Made by a program: the position numbers and the translations under genes. 64,000 nt of DNA from Flavobacterium sp. HSC-32F16. Its GTDB lineage: Bacteria > Bacteroidota > Bacteroidia > Flavobacteriales > Flavobacteriaceae. Position 1 is the first letter of the stretch. Every line of letters begins with the position of its first letter. Of this stretch, positions 44,368 to 52,634 are shown piece by piece. Below the pieces are notes generated by a model. That model did no database searches and was not told the origin of the DNA. It was given only the letters and a program-made list of their open reading frames with translations. The stretch is from assembly GCF_024171645.1 (NCBI RefSeq), contig NZ_JALKAC010000002.1, forward strand, positions 434,001-498,000, given 5' to 3'.

Positions 44368-45588
44368 ATGAAAAACCTCGGAATTAAAATCTCACTTTAC
44401 CTCAATTATTTTGTCTTTGCTATTTTATTAAACAGCGTAGGAATTGTGATTTTAAAATCGCAGAAAAATTACGGAGTCGATGAAGTTCAGGCGAGTATTT
44501 TAGAGGCTTTTAAAGACATGCCAATTGCTATTGTATCCTTTTTTATAGCCTCTTTTTTGCCTCGAATCGGCTATAGAAAAGCGATGTTAACAGGATTGGG
44601 TTTGGTGACTTTAGCCTGTATCTCTATGTATTTTGGAAACTCATTTGATAATGCTAAAATCCTTTTTGCCACCGTTGGAGTTTCATTTGCCCTGATAAAA
44701 GTTTCCGTTTATTCGTTAATAGGAACCGTAACCGAAACCAAAAAAGAACACAACGCTTTAATGAGCAGTATCGAAGGTTTTTTTATGGTGGGAATTGCGC
44801 TGGCTTATTTTTTATTTCCGGCTTTTAATAACGAAAACGATCCCAATTCATGGTTAAACGTCTACTGGTTATTAGCGGGATTATCGTTTGTGTCGTTCCT
44901 GTTTTTACTCTTTATAAAATTTGAAGAAACCGAAGTTGCGGCAGGAGCAAATCTCAAAGATGATTTTTTGCAGATGTTCAAATTAATGGCAAAACTGTTG
45001 ACGGTTATTTTTGTGATCAGCGTGTTTTTATTTGTAATGATCGAGCAGGGAATCCTTTCATGGCTGCCCACATTTAATACAAAAGTTTTACATCTGCCTG
45101 AAAACATCAGCATAATGATGGCCAGTATTTTGGCCATTTCATTAGCAATAGGAAGATTGATAGCTGGCATTGTAACCAAAAAAGTAAATTGGATCTATGT
45201 TTTAAGTGTGTGTATTATTTCAGCCATGTTAATTGTTGTTTTTGTACTTCCAAAAACAGTCGGATTAGAAGTAAAAAACATTAATACACTTTCAGATATT
45301 CCATTAATTGGATTTGCATTTCCTTTAATAGGATTATTTATTGCGCCCATTTATCCGTTATTAAATTCAATTGTATTAAGTGCTTTACCAAAGAATTTAC
45401 AAAGTTCCATGACCGGATTAATCGTGATTTTTTCTGCTCTTGGCGGCACATTAGGATCCAGAATTACAGGCTGGCTTTTTAAAAATGAAGGACCCGAAAA
45501 GGCCTTTTATTTTACCCTGATTCCAATGACTTTATTACTGATTTCCTTTTTTATTCTAAAAAAAATAACTGCAAAAGATGAAATTTAA
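44368..45588 (+). CDS. MFS transporter (probable sugar/disaccharide uptake)
   Basis: Protein of 406 residues with about 12 membrane helices, from the ATG at 44368 (MKNLGIKISLYLN). The cytoplasmic loop 2-3 region FLPRIGYRKAMLTGLG is the MFS motif A position, and ISLAIGRLIAGIVTKKV is its counterpart in the second half. The 3' end overlaps the trehalase start by 11 nt, so the two are translationally coupled. The likely cargo is trehalose crossing the inner membrane, consistent with a cytoplasmic trehalase. Confidence 0.85.
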   Translation: MKNLGIKISLYLNYFVFAILLNSVGIVILKSQKNYGVDEVQASILEAFKDMPIAIVSFFIASFLPRIGYRKAMLTGLGLVTLACISMYFGNSFDNAKILFATVGVSFALIKVSVYSLIGTVTETKKEHNALMSSIEGFFMVGIALAYFLFPAFNNENDPNSWLNVYWLLAGLSFVSFLFLLFIKFEETEVAAGANLKDDFLQMFKLMAKLLTVIFVISVFLFVMIEQGILSWLPTFNTKVLHLPENISIMMASILAISLAIGRLIAGIVTKKVNWIYVLSVCIISAMLIVVFVLPKTVGLEVKNINTLSDIPLIGFAFPLIGLFIAPIYPLLNSIVLSALPKNLQSSMTGLIVIFSALGGTLGSRITGWLFKNEGPEKAFYFTLIPMTLLLISFFILKKITAKDEI

Positions 45589-47443
45589 ACTACATATAAC
45601 CCAAACCATCGAAAAACTATTGGCTCAGGAAGATACTGACGGCGATAAAAAAATTACGATAGATGACAACGGTCCAAAGAAGTTTTTATTGAATGATGAA
45701 AACGGAAATTCGGCGGTAATTGAAGGGACATATCAGCTTTCAAACTTATTGCAGGAACTGGCTTTGGCTAAGAAAAACAATACCGAATTTGCCTCAATAG
45801 ATTTAAACGAAATCACCGAAGATCCAGTAAAAAGAATTTCAAGAAAAATTAAAGATTTGTATTGGAGAGGTCTTACACGAACAATTGACGCAACGGGAGT
45901 AAAGAAAATTCTGGAAGACGACAAAATCGACAATGAATTTGCTTATTTATATGTGCCTTTTGGCGACGAAATTGTTTTTGACTATTTCAAGAAATTAGAA
46001 GCCGCAACTCCAAAATTAAAAGTGGTGCAGATGCCTAAAAATATTACTCCTGAATATGTTTTATCGCTAAACAAAAAACCGGGAATTCTGGCATTGGCAC
46101 TTCAAATAAAAAACAATGAAATCTCTGGCGTTCCGTTTGTGGTTCCTGGTGGAAGATTCAACGAAATGTACGGCTGGGACAGTTATTTTATTGCCAAAGG
46201 ACTTTTGATTGATGATAAAATTGAGCTTGCTTTAGGCATTGCCGAGAACTTTAAATATCAAATTGATCATTACGGAAAAATTTTAAATGCCAACCGTAGT
46301 TATTATTTAACCCGTACCCAGCCGCCACTTTATACGTCGTTGATTATAGATGTTTTAGAAAAGTCGAATCCGGATATTTTTTGGATAGAAAGGCATTTAA
46401 AAACGGCTATAAAAGAGTACCAGACCGTTTGGATGGAAGAAGGGAAAAGGCTTACGGCTAATGGTTTAAATCGTTATAAAGCAGAAGGAATAGGGCTTCC
46501 GTTTGAGGTAGAAGAAGGACATTTTGATGATATTCTGAAACAGTTTGCGCCAAAATATAATCTGTCTACACGCGAATTCGAAAAGAAATATCTGGAAAGG
46601 GAAGTAGTTGATGAAGAACTAGATAAATACTTTATTCACGATCGAAGCATGCGCGAAAGCGGTCATGATACCACCAATAGATTAGTTGGGATTTGCGCTA
46701 ATTTAAATACCGTTGCAATCAATAGTTTACTTTATAAATACGAAACAGATATTGCATTTTTGATTCAGAAATACTTTAAAAACGAATTTCAATACTTTGA
46801 AGATAAATCCTTTTCAAGTGAATACTGGCTTTCAAAAGCATCCACGAGAAAAGAAAAAATAAACAAATTGTTGTGGAATCCTGAAAGCGGAATTTATTTT
46901 GATTATGATTTTGTAAACGAAAAGCAGCATGTTTTTGATGCTGCGATCACTTTTTATCCGCTTTGGGCTAAAATATGCACGCCGGAACAAGCCCAAATTT
47001 TGGTAAAAAAAACACTTCCGCGATTTAAAATGAAAGGCGGAATTGCCGGAAGCACTAAAGAATCCATTGCTGGCGTTGATGAAAATGCGCCAATACGTCA
47101 ATGGGATTATCCGTTTGGCTGGGCGCCGCATCAAATGCTTTTGTGGGAAGGTCTGCTAAATTATAATTTTAATGAAGAAGCGCAGGAAATGATCTATCGC
47201 TGGCTTTGGCTGATTACCAGAAACGCAGTTGATTATAACGGGACGATTCCGGAAAAATTTGATTTATCGATAAGTTCACATAAAATCTTTGCCGAATACG
47301 GAAATGTGGGAACCGAATTTAATTATATAACCGAAGAAGGTTTTGGATGGATGAACGCTTCTTATCAATTCGGTTTAACGATTTTGAAAGACGATTTAAA
47401 ACAAAAATTATCAGATTTGGTTGATCCGGATGAACTTTTTTAA
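45578..47443 (+). CDS. neutral trehalase, GH37, with Ca-binding loop
   Basis: Cytoplasmic alpha,alpha-trehalase of 621 residues (no signal peptide) that splits trehalose into two glucoses. The two GH37 signatures are exact: PGGRFNEMYGWDSY (190-203) and QWDYPFGWAP near residue 508. An EF-hand-like loop DTDGDKKITIDD (19-30) is followed by a GTYQLSNLLQELALAKK segment, the order found in fungal neutral trehalases (Nth1-like), which carry a Ca-binding domain there. The resemblance to yeast Nth1 appears to run the whole length, from memory. The coupled MFS gene and LacI context support an import-and-hydrolyse role. Confidence 0.92.
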   Translation: MKFKLHITQTIEKLLAQEDTDGDKKITIDDNGPKKFLLNDENGNSAVIEGTYQLSNLLQELALAKKNNTEFASIDLNEITEDPVKRISRKIKDLYWRGLTRTIDATGVKKILEDDKIDNEFAYLYVPFGDEIVFDYFKKLEAATPKLKVVQMPKNITPEYVLSLNKKPGILALALQIKNNEISGVPFVVPGGRFNEMYGWDSYFIAKGLLIDDKIELALGIAENFKYQIDHYGKILNANRSYYLTRTQPPLYTSLIIDVLEKSNPDIFWIERHLKTAIKEYQTVWMEEGKRLTANGLNRYKAEGIGLPFEVEEGHFDDILKQFAPKYNLSTREFEKKYLEREVVDEELDKYFIHDRSMRESGHDTTNRLVGICANLNTVAINSLLYKYETDIAFLIQKYFKNEFQYFEDKSFSSEYWLSKASTRKEKINKLLWNPESGIYFDYDFVNEKQHVFDAAITFYPLWAKICTPEQAQILVKKTLPRFKMKGGIAGSTKESIAGVDENAPIRQWDYPFGWAPHQMLLWEGLLNYNFNEEAQEMIYRWLWLITRNAVDYNGTIPEKFDLSISSHKIFAEYGNVGTEFNYITEEGFGWMNASYQFGLTILKDDLKQKLSDLVDPDELF

Positions 47444-47457
47444 TACCCATAAACGAT

Positions 47458-47490
47458 AAACCCGACAGGTTTTTAAAACCTGTCGGGTTT
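47458..47490 (+). terminator. 33-nt hairpin terminator, repeat copy 2
   Basis: Same 33-nt palindrome as at 419-451 except for one base, with arms AAACCCGACAGGTTTT and AAAACCTGTCGGGTTT. It lies 15 nt after the trehalase stop. Confidence 0.88.
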
Positions 47491-47500
47491 ACTATATGTA

Positions 47501-47588
47501 GTTTTTCGCCACGAATTACACGAATTTTCACTAATTTAATTATAATGAATAATTCGTGGAAATTTGTGTAATTCGTGGCAAACAAAAA
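47501..47588. repeat. imperfect inverted repeat between converging genes
   Basis: Arms with the core GCCACGAATTACAC (47509-47522) and GTGTAATTCGTGGC (47566-47579) enclose an AT-rich centre. The arms extend to about 25 nt with 2-3 mismatches. The element ends exactly before the polyprenyl synthase stop at 47589. Confidence 0.7.
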
Positions 47589-48563
47589 TTAAACTTTCCT
47601 ACCCATTAAATTCTCGCCAAAAGTTCTCAGAATATCTTTTTTCTCAGCGTTAATTTCCATTTTTTCTAAAGTTTCAAAAGCTTTAAAAGTGTACATTTCA
47701 ATTGCTTCCTGAGTTGATTTTGAAGCTCCTGATTCGTTAAAAATAGTTTTTGCAGTTTCTATTTTTTCTGAATTATCTTCTAATTGTAAGCTGAATAATT
47801 TTTGTAATTCTGAAGCTTTTTCTTCAGATGAAAATTCTAAAGCTTTTAAGTATAAATAGGTTTTTTTGTTTTCGATAATATCTCCGCCAACTTGTTTTCC
47901 AAAAGTCTCCGGATCTCCAAAAGCATCTAAATAATCATCTTGTAGCTGGAAAGCCAAACCTAAATTCAATCCGAAATCATAAATTAAGTCAGCTTCTTTT
48001 TCAGAAGTTTTAGCTACAATTGCACCCATTTTCATTGCGGCAGCAACCAAAACAGCGGTTTTATATTGAATCATTTTTAAATATTCAGGAATCGTCACGT
48101 TGTTTCTTTGTTCAAAATCAACATCCCATTGCTGTCCTTCGCATACTTCGAGTGCTGTTTTGCTGAAAAGCTTCGCTAAATCTCTAAAAACTGCCGGTTC
48201 ATATTGTTCAAAATATTGATAAGCCAAAATAAGCATGGCATCGCCGGAAAGAATCCCGGTATTTAAATTCCATTTTTCATGAACCGTAACCTGTCCTCTT
48301 CGTAAAGGCGCGTCATCCATAATATCATCATGAACAAGCGAAAAATTATGAAAAACTTCAACTGCCATTGCAGCCGGAAGAGCCACTTTATAGTTAGTAT
48401 CAAAAACTTCTGCAGCCATTAAAGTAAGTACCGGACGCATACGTTTTCCGCCAAGTCCTAAAATGTATTCAATAGGTTCGTAAAGATTTGTGGGTTCTTT
48501 GTGTATGTTTTGATTTTTAAGATAATCAATAAAAAAATCCTGGTACTGGCTAATATCGTGCAT
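47589..48563 (-). CDS. polyprenyl diphosphate synthase (GGPP/FPP type)
   Basis: Isoprenoid chain-elongating enzyme of 324 residues from the ATG at 48563. The first aspartate-rich motif is DDIMDD (79-84) and the second is DDYLD (209-213); GGKRMRP and GQ-like QLEDNSE context complete the fold. Phe at position -5 to the first motif and no insertion in DDxxD favour a GGPP-type product, but chain length cannot be settled from sequence. TATCTTTG at 48595-48588 (minus) is a likely -7 element. It diverges from the YceI gene. Confidence 0.9.
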   Translation of the reverse strand: MHDISQYQDFFIDYLKNQNIHKEPTNLYEPIEYILGLGGKRMRPVLTLMAAEVFDTNYKVALPAAMAVEVFHNFSLVHDDIMDDAPLRRGQVTVHEKWNLNTGILSGDAMLILAYQYFEQYEPAVFRDLAKLFSKTALEVCEGQQWDVDFEQRNNVTIPEYLKMIQYKTAVLVAAAMKMGAIVAKTSEKEADLIYDFGLNLGLAFQLQDDYLDAFGDPETFGKQVGGDIIENKKTYLYLKALEFSSEEKASELQKLFSLQLEDNSEKIETAKTIFNESGASKSTQEAIEMYTFKAFETLEKMEINAEKKDILRTFGENLMGRKV

Positions 48564-48707
48564 GATGTAATTCTGATTTGCGAGCCTCAAAGATACGATT
48601 CATTATGAATTATTTCTTTTTTAAAATTTTTAAATAATGAGTTTCCATTCAAAATCACTCTTAAAACCATTAATTATTAAGGGGTTAAATTTATTTTGAA
48701 AAAACTT

Positions 48708-48735
48708 GGAAACTTTTTTGGTATTTAGAGTTTCC
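48708..48735. promoter_or_regulatory. operator 1 (GGAAACT-N14-AGTTTCC) in the YceI promoter
   Basis: GGAAACT at 48708-48714 and AGTTTCC at 48729-48735, a 7-bp inverted pair with a 14-bp gap. It overlaps the -33 element and the spacer of the promoter at 48717-48747. Confidence 0.75.
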
Positions 48736-48747
48736 TGATTATATTTG
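48717..48747 (+). promoter_or_regulatory. promoter of the YceI gene
   Basis: TTTG (48717-48720), a 19-bp gap and TATATTTG (48740-48747) match the Bacteroidota promoter pattern. Transcription would start near 48754, giving a leader of about 77 nt that contains operator 2. Confidence 0.7.
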
Positions 48748-48758
48748 CATCGTTATTT

Positions 48759-48786
48759 GGAAACTAAGAACACTGTAAAAGTTTCC
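48759..48786. promoter_or_regulatory. operator 2 (GGAAACT-N14-AGTTTCC) in the YceI leader
   Basis: GGAAACT at 48759-48765 and AGTTTCC at 48780-48786, with a 14-bp gap as in operator 1 and centre 51 bp from it. It lies just downstream of the predicted transcription start. Confidence 0.75.
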
Positions 48787-48830
48787 ATTAGAGTTTGGAT
48801 AATTTATAAACTCATTTAAATCAAATATTT

Positions 48831-49352
48831 ATGAAAACAACATGGACCTTAGATTCTACTCAATCAGATGTTTTAATTAAAATGAGACATTCGATAATTG
48901 CTTATTTGGGAGGAACAACAAACAAATTTGGCGGTTATGTGAATATTGAAGATAATGAAATTGAAGATGCATCGGTTGAGTTTTCACTGGATATTAATAA
49001 TAAAACAGAAAGCTTTCAGCAAATTGATACCAATTTACAGCTTCAGGACTTTTTTGATGTAGATGAACATCCAATCATCAGTTTTAAATCGACTTCATTT
49101 CAAAAGATAAATAATAACATTAATTTCTTTAAAGGCGATTTAACGATAAAAGATGTTACGAGAGTTGTAGAACTTGATGCAGAGTTTATTGGTGTAAATA
49201 CTTACAACGGAGAGAAAAAAGTTGCTTTTGAAATAAAAGGGGATATTAAACGTCAGGATTTTGGTTTAGACTATAATTCTTTTCATCATAATGGAGGTTT
49301 GGCGCTGGGAAAAGACATTAAGTTAATTGCCAATTTAGAATTTAGTATATAA
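48831..49352 (+). CDS. YceI family lipid-binding protein, cytoplasmic form
   Basis: Lipocalin-like beta-barrel of 173 residues. YceI proteins bind polyisoprenoids or fatty acids in a hydrophobic pocket. The typical elements are TWTLDSTQSDVLIKMRH, FFDVDEHPIISFKSTSF and GDLTIKDVTRVVELDAEF. There is no signal peptide, so it is cytoplasmic, unlike the periplasmic E. coli protein. Its promoter has the same operator type as tetR, and the divergent neighbour makes polyprenyl diphosphates, hinting at a common link to isoprenoids. Confidence 0.9.
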   Translation: MKTTWTLDSTQSDVLIKMRHSIIAYLGGTTNKFGGYVNIEDNEIEDASVEFSLDINNKTESFQQIDTNLQLQDFFDVDEHPIISFKSTSFQKINNNINFFKGDLTIKDVTRVVELDAEFIGVNTYNGEKKVAFEIKGDIKRQDFGLDYNSFHHNGGLALGKDIKLIANLEFSI

Positions 49353-49397
49353 TCTTACATGATTATTAATTTAATGTAAAATTATTACAAATAAGAT

Positions 49398-49426
49398 GGA
49401 AACTATTTTTTTAGATTTTAGTTTCC
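49398..49426. promoter_or_regulatory. operator 3 (GGAAACT-N15-AGTTTCC) in the tetR promoter
   Basis: GGAAACT at 49398-49404 and AGTTTCC at 49420-49426. The -7 element TATATTTG (49431-49438) follows 4 bp later, so bound protein would block RNA polymerase. Confidence 0.75.
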
Positions 49427-49460
49427 TGGCTATATTTGTAAGACAATTGGGAAAATTAAA

Positions 49461-50060
49461 ATGAAAGAGAAAATAATAGCAAAAGCAAGTGAACTTTTTT
49501 TGAAGCTTGGTTTTAAGAGTGTTACAATGGATGATATTGCAGGAGAAATGTGTATTTCAAAAAAAACGATTTACAAATATTTCTGTAATAAAGAAGTTTT
49601 GATTGAAGAAAGCACTTCTATGGTTCATAGTCAGGTTCATGAAATTATGGATACTATTATAGCTAAGAATTATAATGCTATTCATGAAAATTTTGAGATT
49701 AGAGAAATGTTTCGTGATATGTTTAAAAACAACATTGATACTTCTCCAATTTACCAGCTGAAAAAACATTATCCTGAGATTTACCAAAATATCCTTTCAA
49801 TCGAAATTGATCAATGTACGCAGTGTTTTAAAGATAATATTGATAAAGGAATTCAGGAAGGACTTTACAGAAGTGATTTGAATGTAGAAGTTTATGTGAA
49901 GTTTTATTATACACTAATTTTTCATATTAATGAAAATACGGTTTCAGAAAGCGAAGCACAAAGAATAGAATTAGAAGCATTAGAATATCATACTAGAGCA
50001 ATGGCTACTGAAAAAGGAGTTGAAGAACTAGAAAAGCAATTAAAACGAATTAAAAATTAA
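49461..50060 (+). CDS. TetR/AcrR-family transcriptional regulator
   Basis: Regulator of 199 residues. The N-terminal TetR HTH spans about residues 8-46 (KSVTMDDIAGEMCISKKTIYKYF; key DDIA and KKTIYKYF). The helical ligand-binding domain follows with no recognisable ligand signature. It is the first gene ahead of the TolC-MFP-RND genes, and its own promoter carries the GGAAACT operator, so it probably represses itself, YceI and the efflux genes. The effector is unknown. Confidence 0.9.
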   Translation: MKEKIIAKASELFLKLGFKSVTMDDIAGEMCISKKTIYKYFCNKEVLIEESTSMVHSQVHEIMDTIIAKNYNAIHENFEIREMFRDMFKNNIDTSPIYQLKKHYPEIYQNILSIEIDQCTQCFKDNIDKGIQEGLYRSDLNVEVYVKFYYTLIFHINENTVSESEAQRIELEALEYHTRAMATEKGVEELEKQLKRIKN

Positions 50061-50074
50061 CCATTCTAAAAATT

Positions 50075-50117
50075 GATCGTCATTTTTCTGGGAGAGGGTA
50101 AAGAATAGATGACGGTC
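50075..50117 (+). other. possible hairpin in the tetR-tolC spacer
   Basis: GATCGTCAT (50075-50083) can pair with ATGACGGTC (50109-50117), 9 bp with one wobble, around a purine-rich 25-nt loop. No T-run follows. It could tune expression between regulator and pump. Confidence 0.35.
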
Positions 50118-50151
50118 CCATCTCAAATTTTAAAAATAAATAGTAACACTT

Positions 50152-51486
50152 ATGAAAAGAATCTTTCTTATAGTTTTGTGTACAATAGGCTTTTCTGCCG
50201 TCGCACAAACCACTACTTTAACTCTGAAAGACGCCGTTAGCTACGCACTTGTAAATAAAGCCGATGCTAAAAAAGCAAAACTTCAGGTTGAAAACAGCGA
50301 ATACAAAATTCAGGAAGTACGCTCAAGAGCATTGCCTCAAATTTCTGCAAACGGAAATTTAACGTATAATCCGGTAATTCAGACTACAGTAATCGACGGA
50401 GCGGGATTTGGTGCGCCGGGAACTACAATTCAGGCAGCATTTGGTCAAAAATGGACTTCGACTGCAGGAGTTTCTTTAACTCAGGCAATCTTTGACCAAT
50501 CTGTTTTTACAGGATTAAGAGCAGCAAAATCTACTCGTGAATTTTATCAAATAAATGATCAGTTAACAGAAGAGCAAGTTATTGAAAGAGTTGCAAATAA
50601 CTACTATTCCGTTTATGTACAAAAAGAAAGATTGGTTTTATTAGACAGTAATTACGTAAACACAACAAAAGTTCGTGATATCGTAAAAGGACAATTTGAT
50701 AACGGTTTGGCTAAAAAAATTGACTTAGACCGTATAGTTGTAAAGATGTCTAATATCGATACGGAACGTCAGCAGATTAAAAATCAAATTGCTTTACAGG
50801 AAAATGCTTTAAAGTTTTATATGGGAATGCCTATTGAAACTCAAATCGATATGCCAAAAGAAGAATTTGAAGTATCTCCAGTAGCTTTTACTCAAGAACC
50901 TAATATTGAAAACAGAACTGAATATTTGATTTTGAAAAAACAAGAAGAGCTTTTAGTTCTTAATAAAAAAGCAGTTCAGGCTGGATATTACCCTACACTT
51001 TCATTAACTGCAGGTTACAATTATATTGGACAAGGTCCAGAAATGCCTTGGTTTGCAAAACCTTCTAAAGGAGTTTATTGGTCAGATTTCTCGGCAATTG
51101 GATTGAATTTACATGTGCCAATATTTACAGGTTTTGGAACTCGTGCTAAAGTAAGACAGGCTGATGTTGAAATCAGATCGCTTCAGGAAGATATTAAGGA
51201 TACCAAACTTTCTTTGGATTTAGATTACAGAAATGCAATTACACAAATCAATAATAATCTTGTAACGATAGAGAATCAAAAAGAAAATATGCGTTTGGCT
51301 ACTGAAATTTTAAGTAATACCAAAAACAATTACCTTCAAGGTTTAGCATCTTTAACCGATTTACTAGATGCAGAAAATGCATCACTTGAAGCTCAAAATA
51401 ATTACACAAGAGCAGTTTTAAATTACAAAATTGCCGAAATATCTCTAATCAAATCAAAAGGCGAACTTAAATCTCTTATTAAATAA
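50152..51486 (+). CDS. TolC-family outer membrane efflux protein
   Basis: Outer membrane channel of 444 residues with signal peptide (MKRIFLIVLCTIGFSAVAQ). It has the two-fold repeat of long coiled-coil helices typical of the OEP family: LTLKDAVSYALVNKADAKKAK in the first half and LRPY-like GYYPTLSLTAGYNYIGQG at the second barrel segment. The C-terminal half ends with the helix SLTDLLDAENASLEAQNNY. It forms the exit duct for the RND pump. The MFP gene starts 9 nt later. Confidence 0.92.
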   Translation: MKRIFLIVLCTIGFSAVAQTTTLTLKDAVSYALVNKADAKKAKLQVENSEYKIQEVRSRALPQISANGNLTYNPVIQTTVIDGAGFGAPGTTIQAAFGQKWTSTAGVSLTQAIFDQSVFTGLRAAKSTREFYQINDQLTEEQVIERVANNYYSVYVQKERLVLLDSNYVNTTKVRDIVKGQFDNGLAKKIDLDRIVVKMSNIDTERQQIKNQIALQENALKFYMGMPIETQIDMPKEEFEVSPVAFTQEPNIENRTEYLILKKQEELLVLNKKAVQAGYYPTLSLTAGYNYIGQGPEMPWFAKPSKGVYWSDFSAIGLNLHVPIFTGFGTRAKVRQADVEIRSLQEDIKDTKLSLDLDYRNAITQINNNLVTIENQKENMRLATEILSNTKNNYLQGLASLTDLLDAENASLEAQNNYTRAVLNYKIAEISLIKSKGELKSLIK

Positions 51487-51495
51487 CTAATTACA

Positions 51496-52563
51496 ATGAA
51501 GAAAATAATTATAACAATCGTAATCATAGCCGTAGCTTTTTTCGGGATTAGCTATATCTTAAATAAAAACAAATCAGAAAACGAAGCTAAAACAGCAGTT
51601 GTAGCAGAGAAAAATGCGGCTGTTTCTGTAAAAGTGGCAACAGTAAAAACAGAAGATGTTAATCTTGGTTTTACTGCTAACGGAAATTTTGTGCCAATTC
51701 AGGAATTAACTTTCTCGGCTGAAAAATCTGGAAAAGTAATCAGTGTTTTAGCTAAAGAAGGTGATTATGTAAAAGTAGGCCAGACATTATTAACTGTTAG
51801 AGGAGATGTTATCAATGTAAGCGCACAACAAGCTCAGGCAGCTTACCAAAATGCAAAATCTGATTACGAAAGATATGAAAATGCTTATAAAACAGGCGGT
51901 GTAACAAAACAACAATTAGATCAGGCAAAATTAGCTTTGACAAATGCACAGTCTAACTTGACACAAGCTAATATCAACGTTGGAGATACTAAGGTAAAAG
52001 CGCCAATCAACGGATACATCAATAAAAAATATATTGAGCCGGGATCTATTTTAGCAGGTATGCCTGCAACTGCTTTGTTTGATATTGTAAACGTTTCTAA
52101 ATTAAAATTAACGGTTACTGTAAACGAAAGCCAGGTAGCAAGTCTAAAATTAGGAAACACAGTAAACATTACTGCTAGTGTTTATCCTGATAAAGCATTC
52201 TCTGGAAAAATTACTTTTATCGCTGCAAAAGCAGATGCTTCATTAAACTTCCCGGTTGAAATTGAAATTACAAACAATGCTAATAATGACTTAAAAGCAG
52301 GTATGTACGGAACAGCAAACTTTGGTTCAAATAACCAAAAACAAAACCTTAAAGTGGTTCCTAGAAATGCATTTGTTGGAAGTGTAAGCAGTAATGAAAT
52401 CTTTGTAGTTGAAAACAACGTGGCAAAATTGAAAAAAGTAGTTGCTGGAAGAATCTTAGGAGACAAAGTTGAAATCATCAACGGTTTAAATGACGGAGAA
52501 ACTGTTATCATTACAGGTCAAATCAACCTACAAGACGGAAATACAGTAGAAATTATTAAATAA
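51496..52563 (+). CDS. RND efflux periplasmic adaptor (membrane fusion protein)
   Basis: Adaptor of 355 residues anchored by an N-terminal helix (IIITIVIIAVAFFGISYIL). A lipoyl-like half motif (GKVISVLAKEGDYVKVGQTLLTV; key GDYVKVGQ) precedes a coiled-coil hairpin (about 105-155), the second half (VKAPINGYINKKYIEPGS; key APINGYI) and beta-barrel and membrane-proximal domains. It links the TolC-like channel to the inner-membrane pump. Confidence 0.93.
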   Translation: MKKIIITIVIIAVAFFGISYILNKNKSENEAKTAVVAEKNAAVSVKVATVKTEDVNLGFTANGNFVPIQELTFSAEKSGKVISVLAKEGDYVKVGQTLLTVRGDVINVSAQQAQAAYQNAKSDYERYENAYKTGGVTKQQLDQAKLALTNAQSNLTQANINVGDTKVKAPINGYINKKYIEPGSILAGMPATALFDIVNVSKLKLTVTVNESQVASLKLGNTVNITASVYPDKAFSGKITFIAAKADASLNFPVEIEITNNANNDLKAGMYGTANFGSNNQKQNLKVVPRNAFVGSVSSNEIFVVENNVAKLKKVVAGRILGDKVEIINGLNDGETVIITGQINLQDGNTVEIIK

Positions 52564-52634
52564 TTTAAAGCATTAAGCTATAAGCCGTAAGCACTAAGCT
52601 TATTGCCTAAAGTCTAAAGCCTAAAGCAACAAAT
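52564..52634 (+). repeat. heptamer tandem run between adaptor and pump genes
   Basis: Eight successive 7-nt units fill 52570-52625. All start with G, mostly GC: GCATTAA, GCTATAA, GCCGTAA, GCACTAA, GCTTATT, GCCTAAA, GTCTAAA and GCCTAAA. There is no inverted arm here. Confidence 0.75.
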
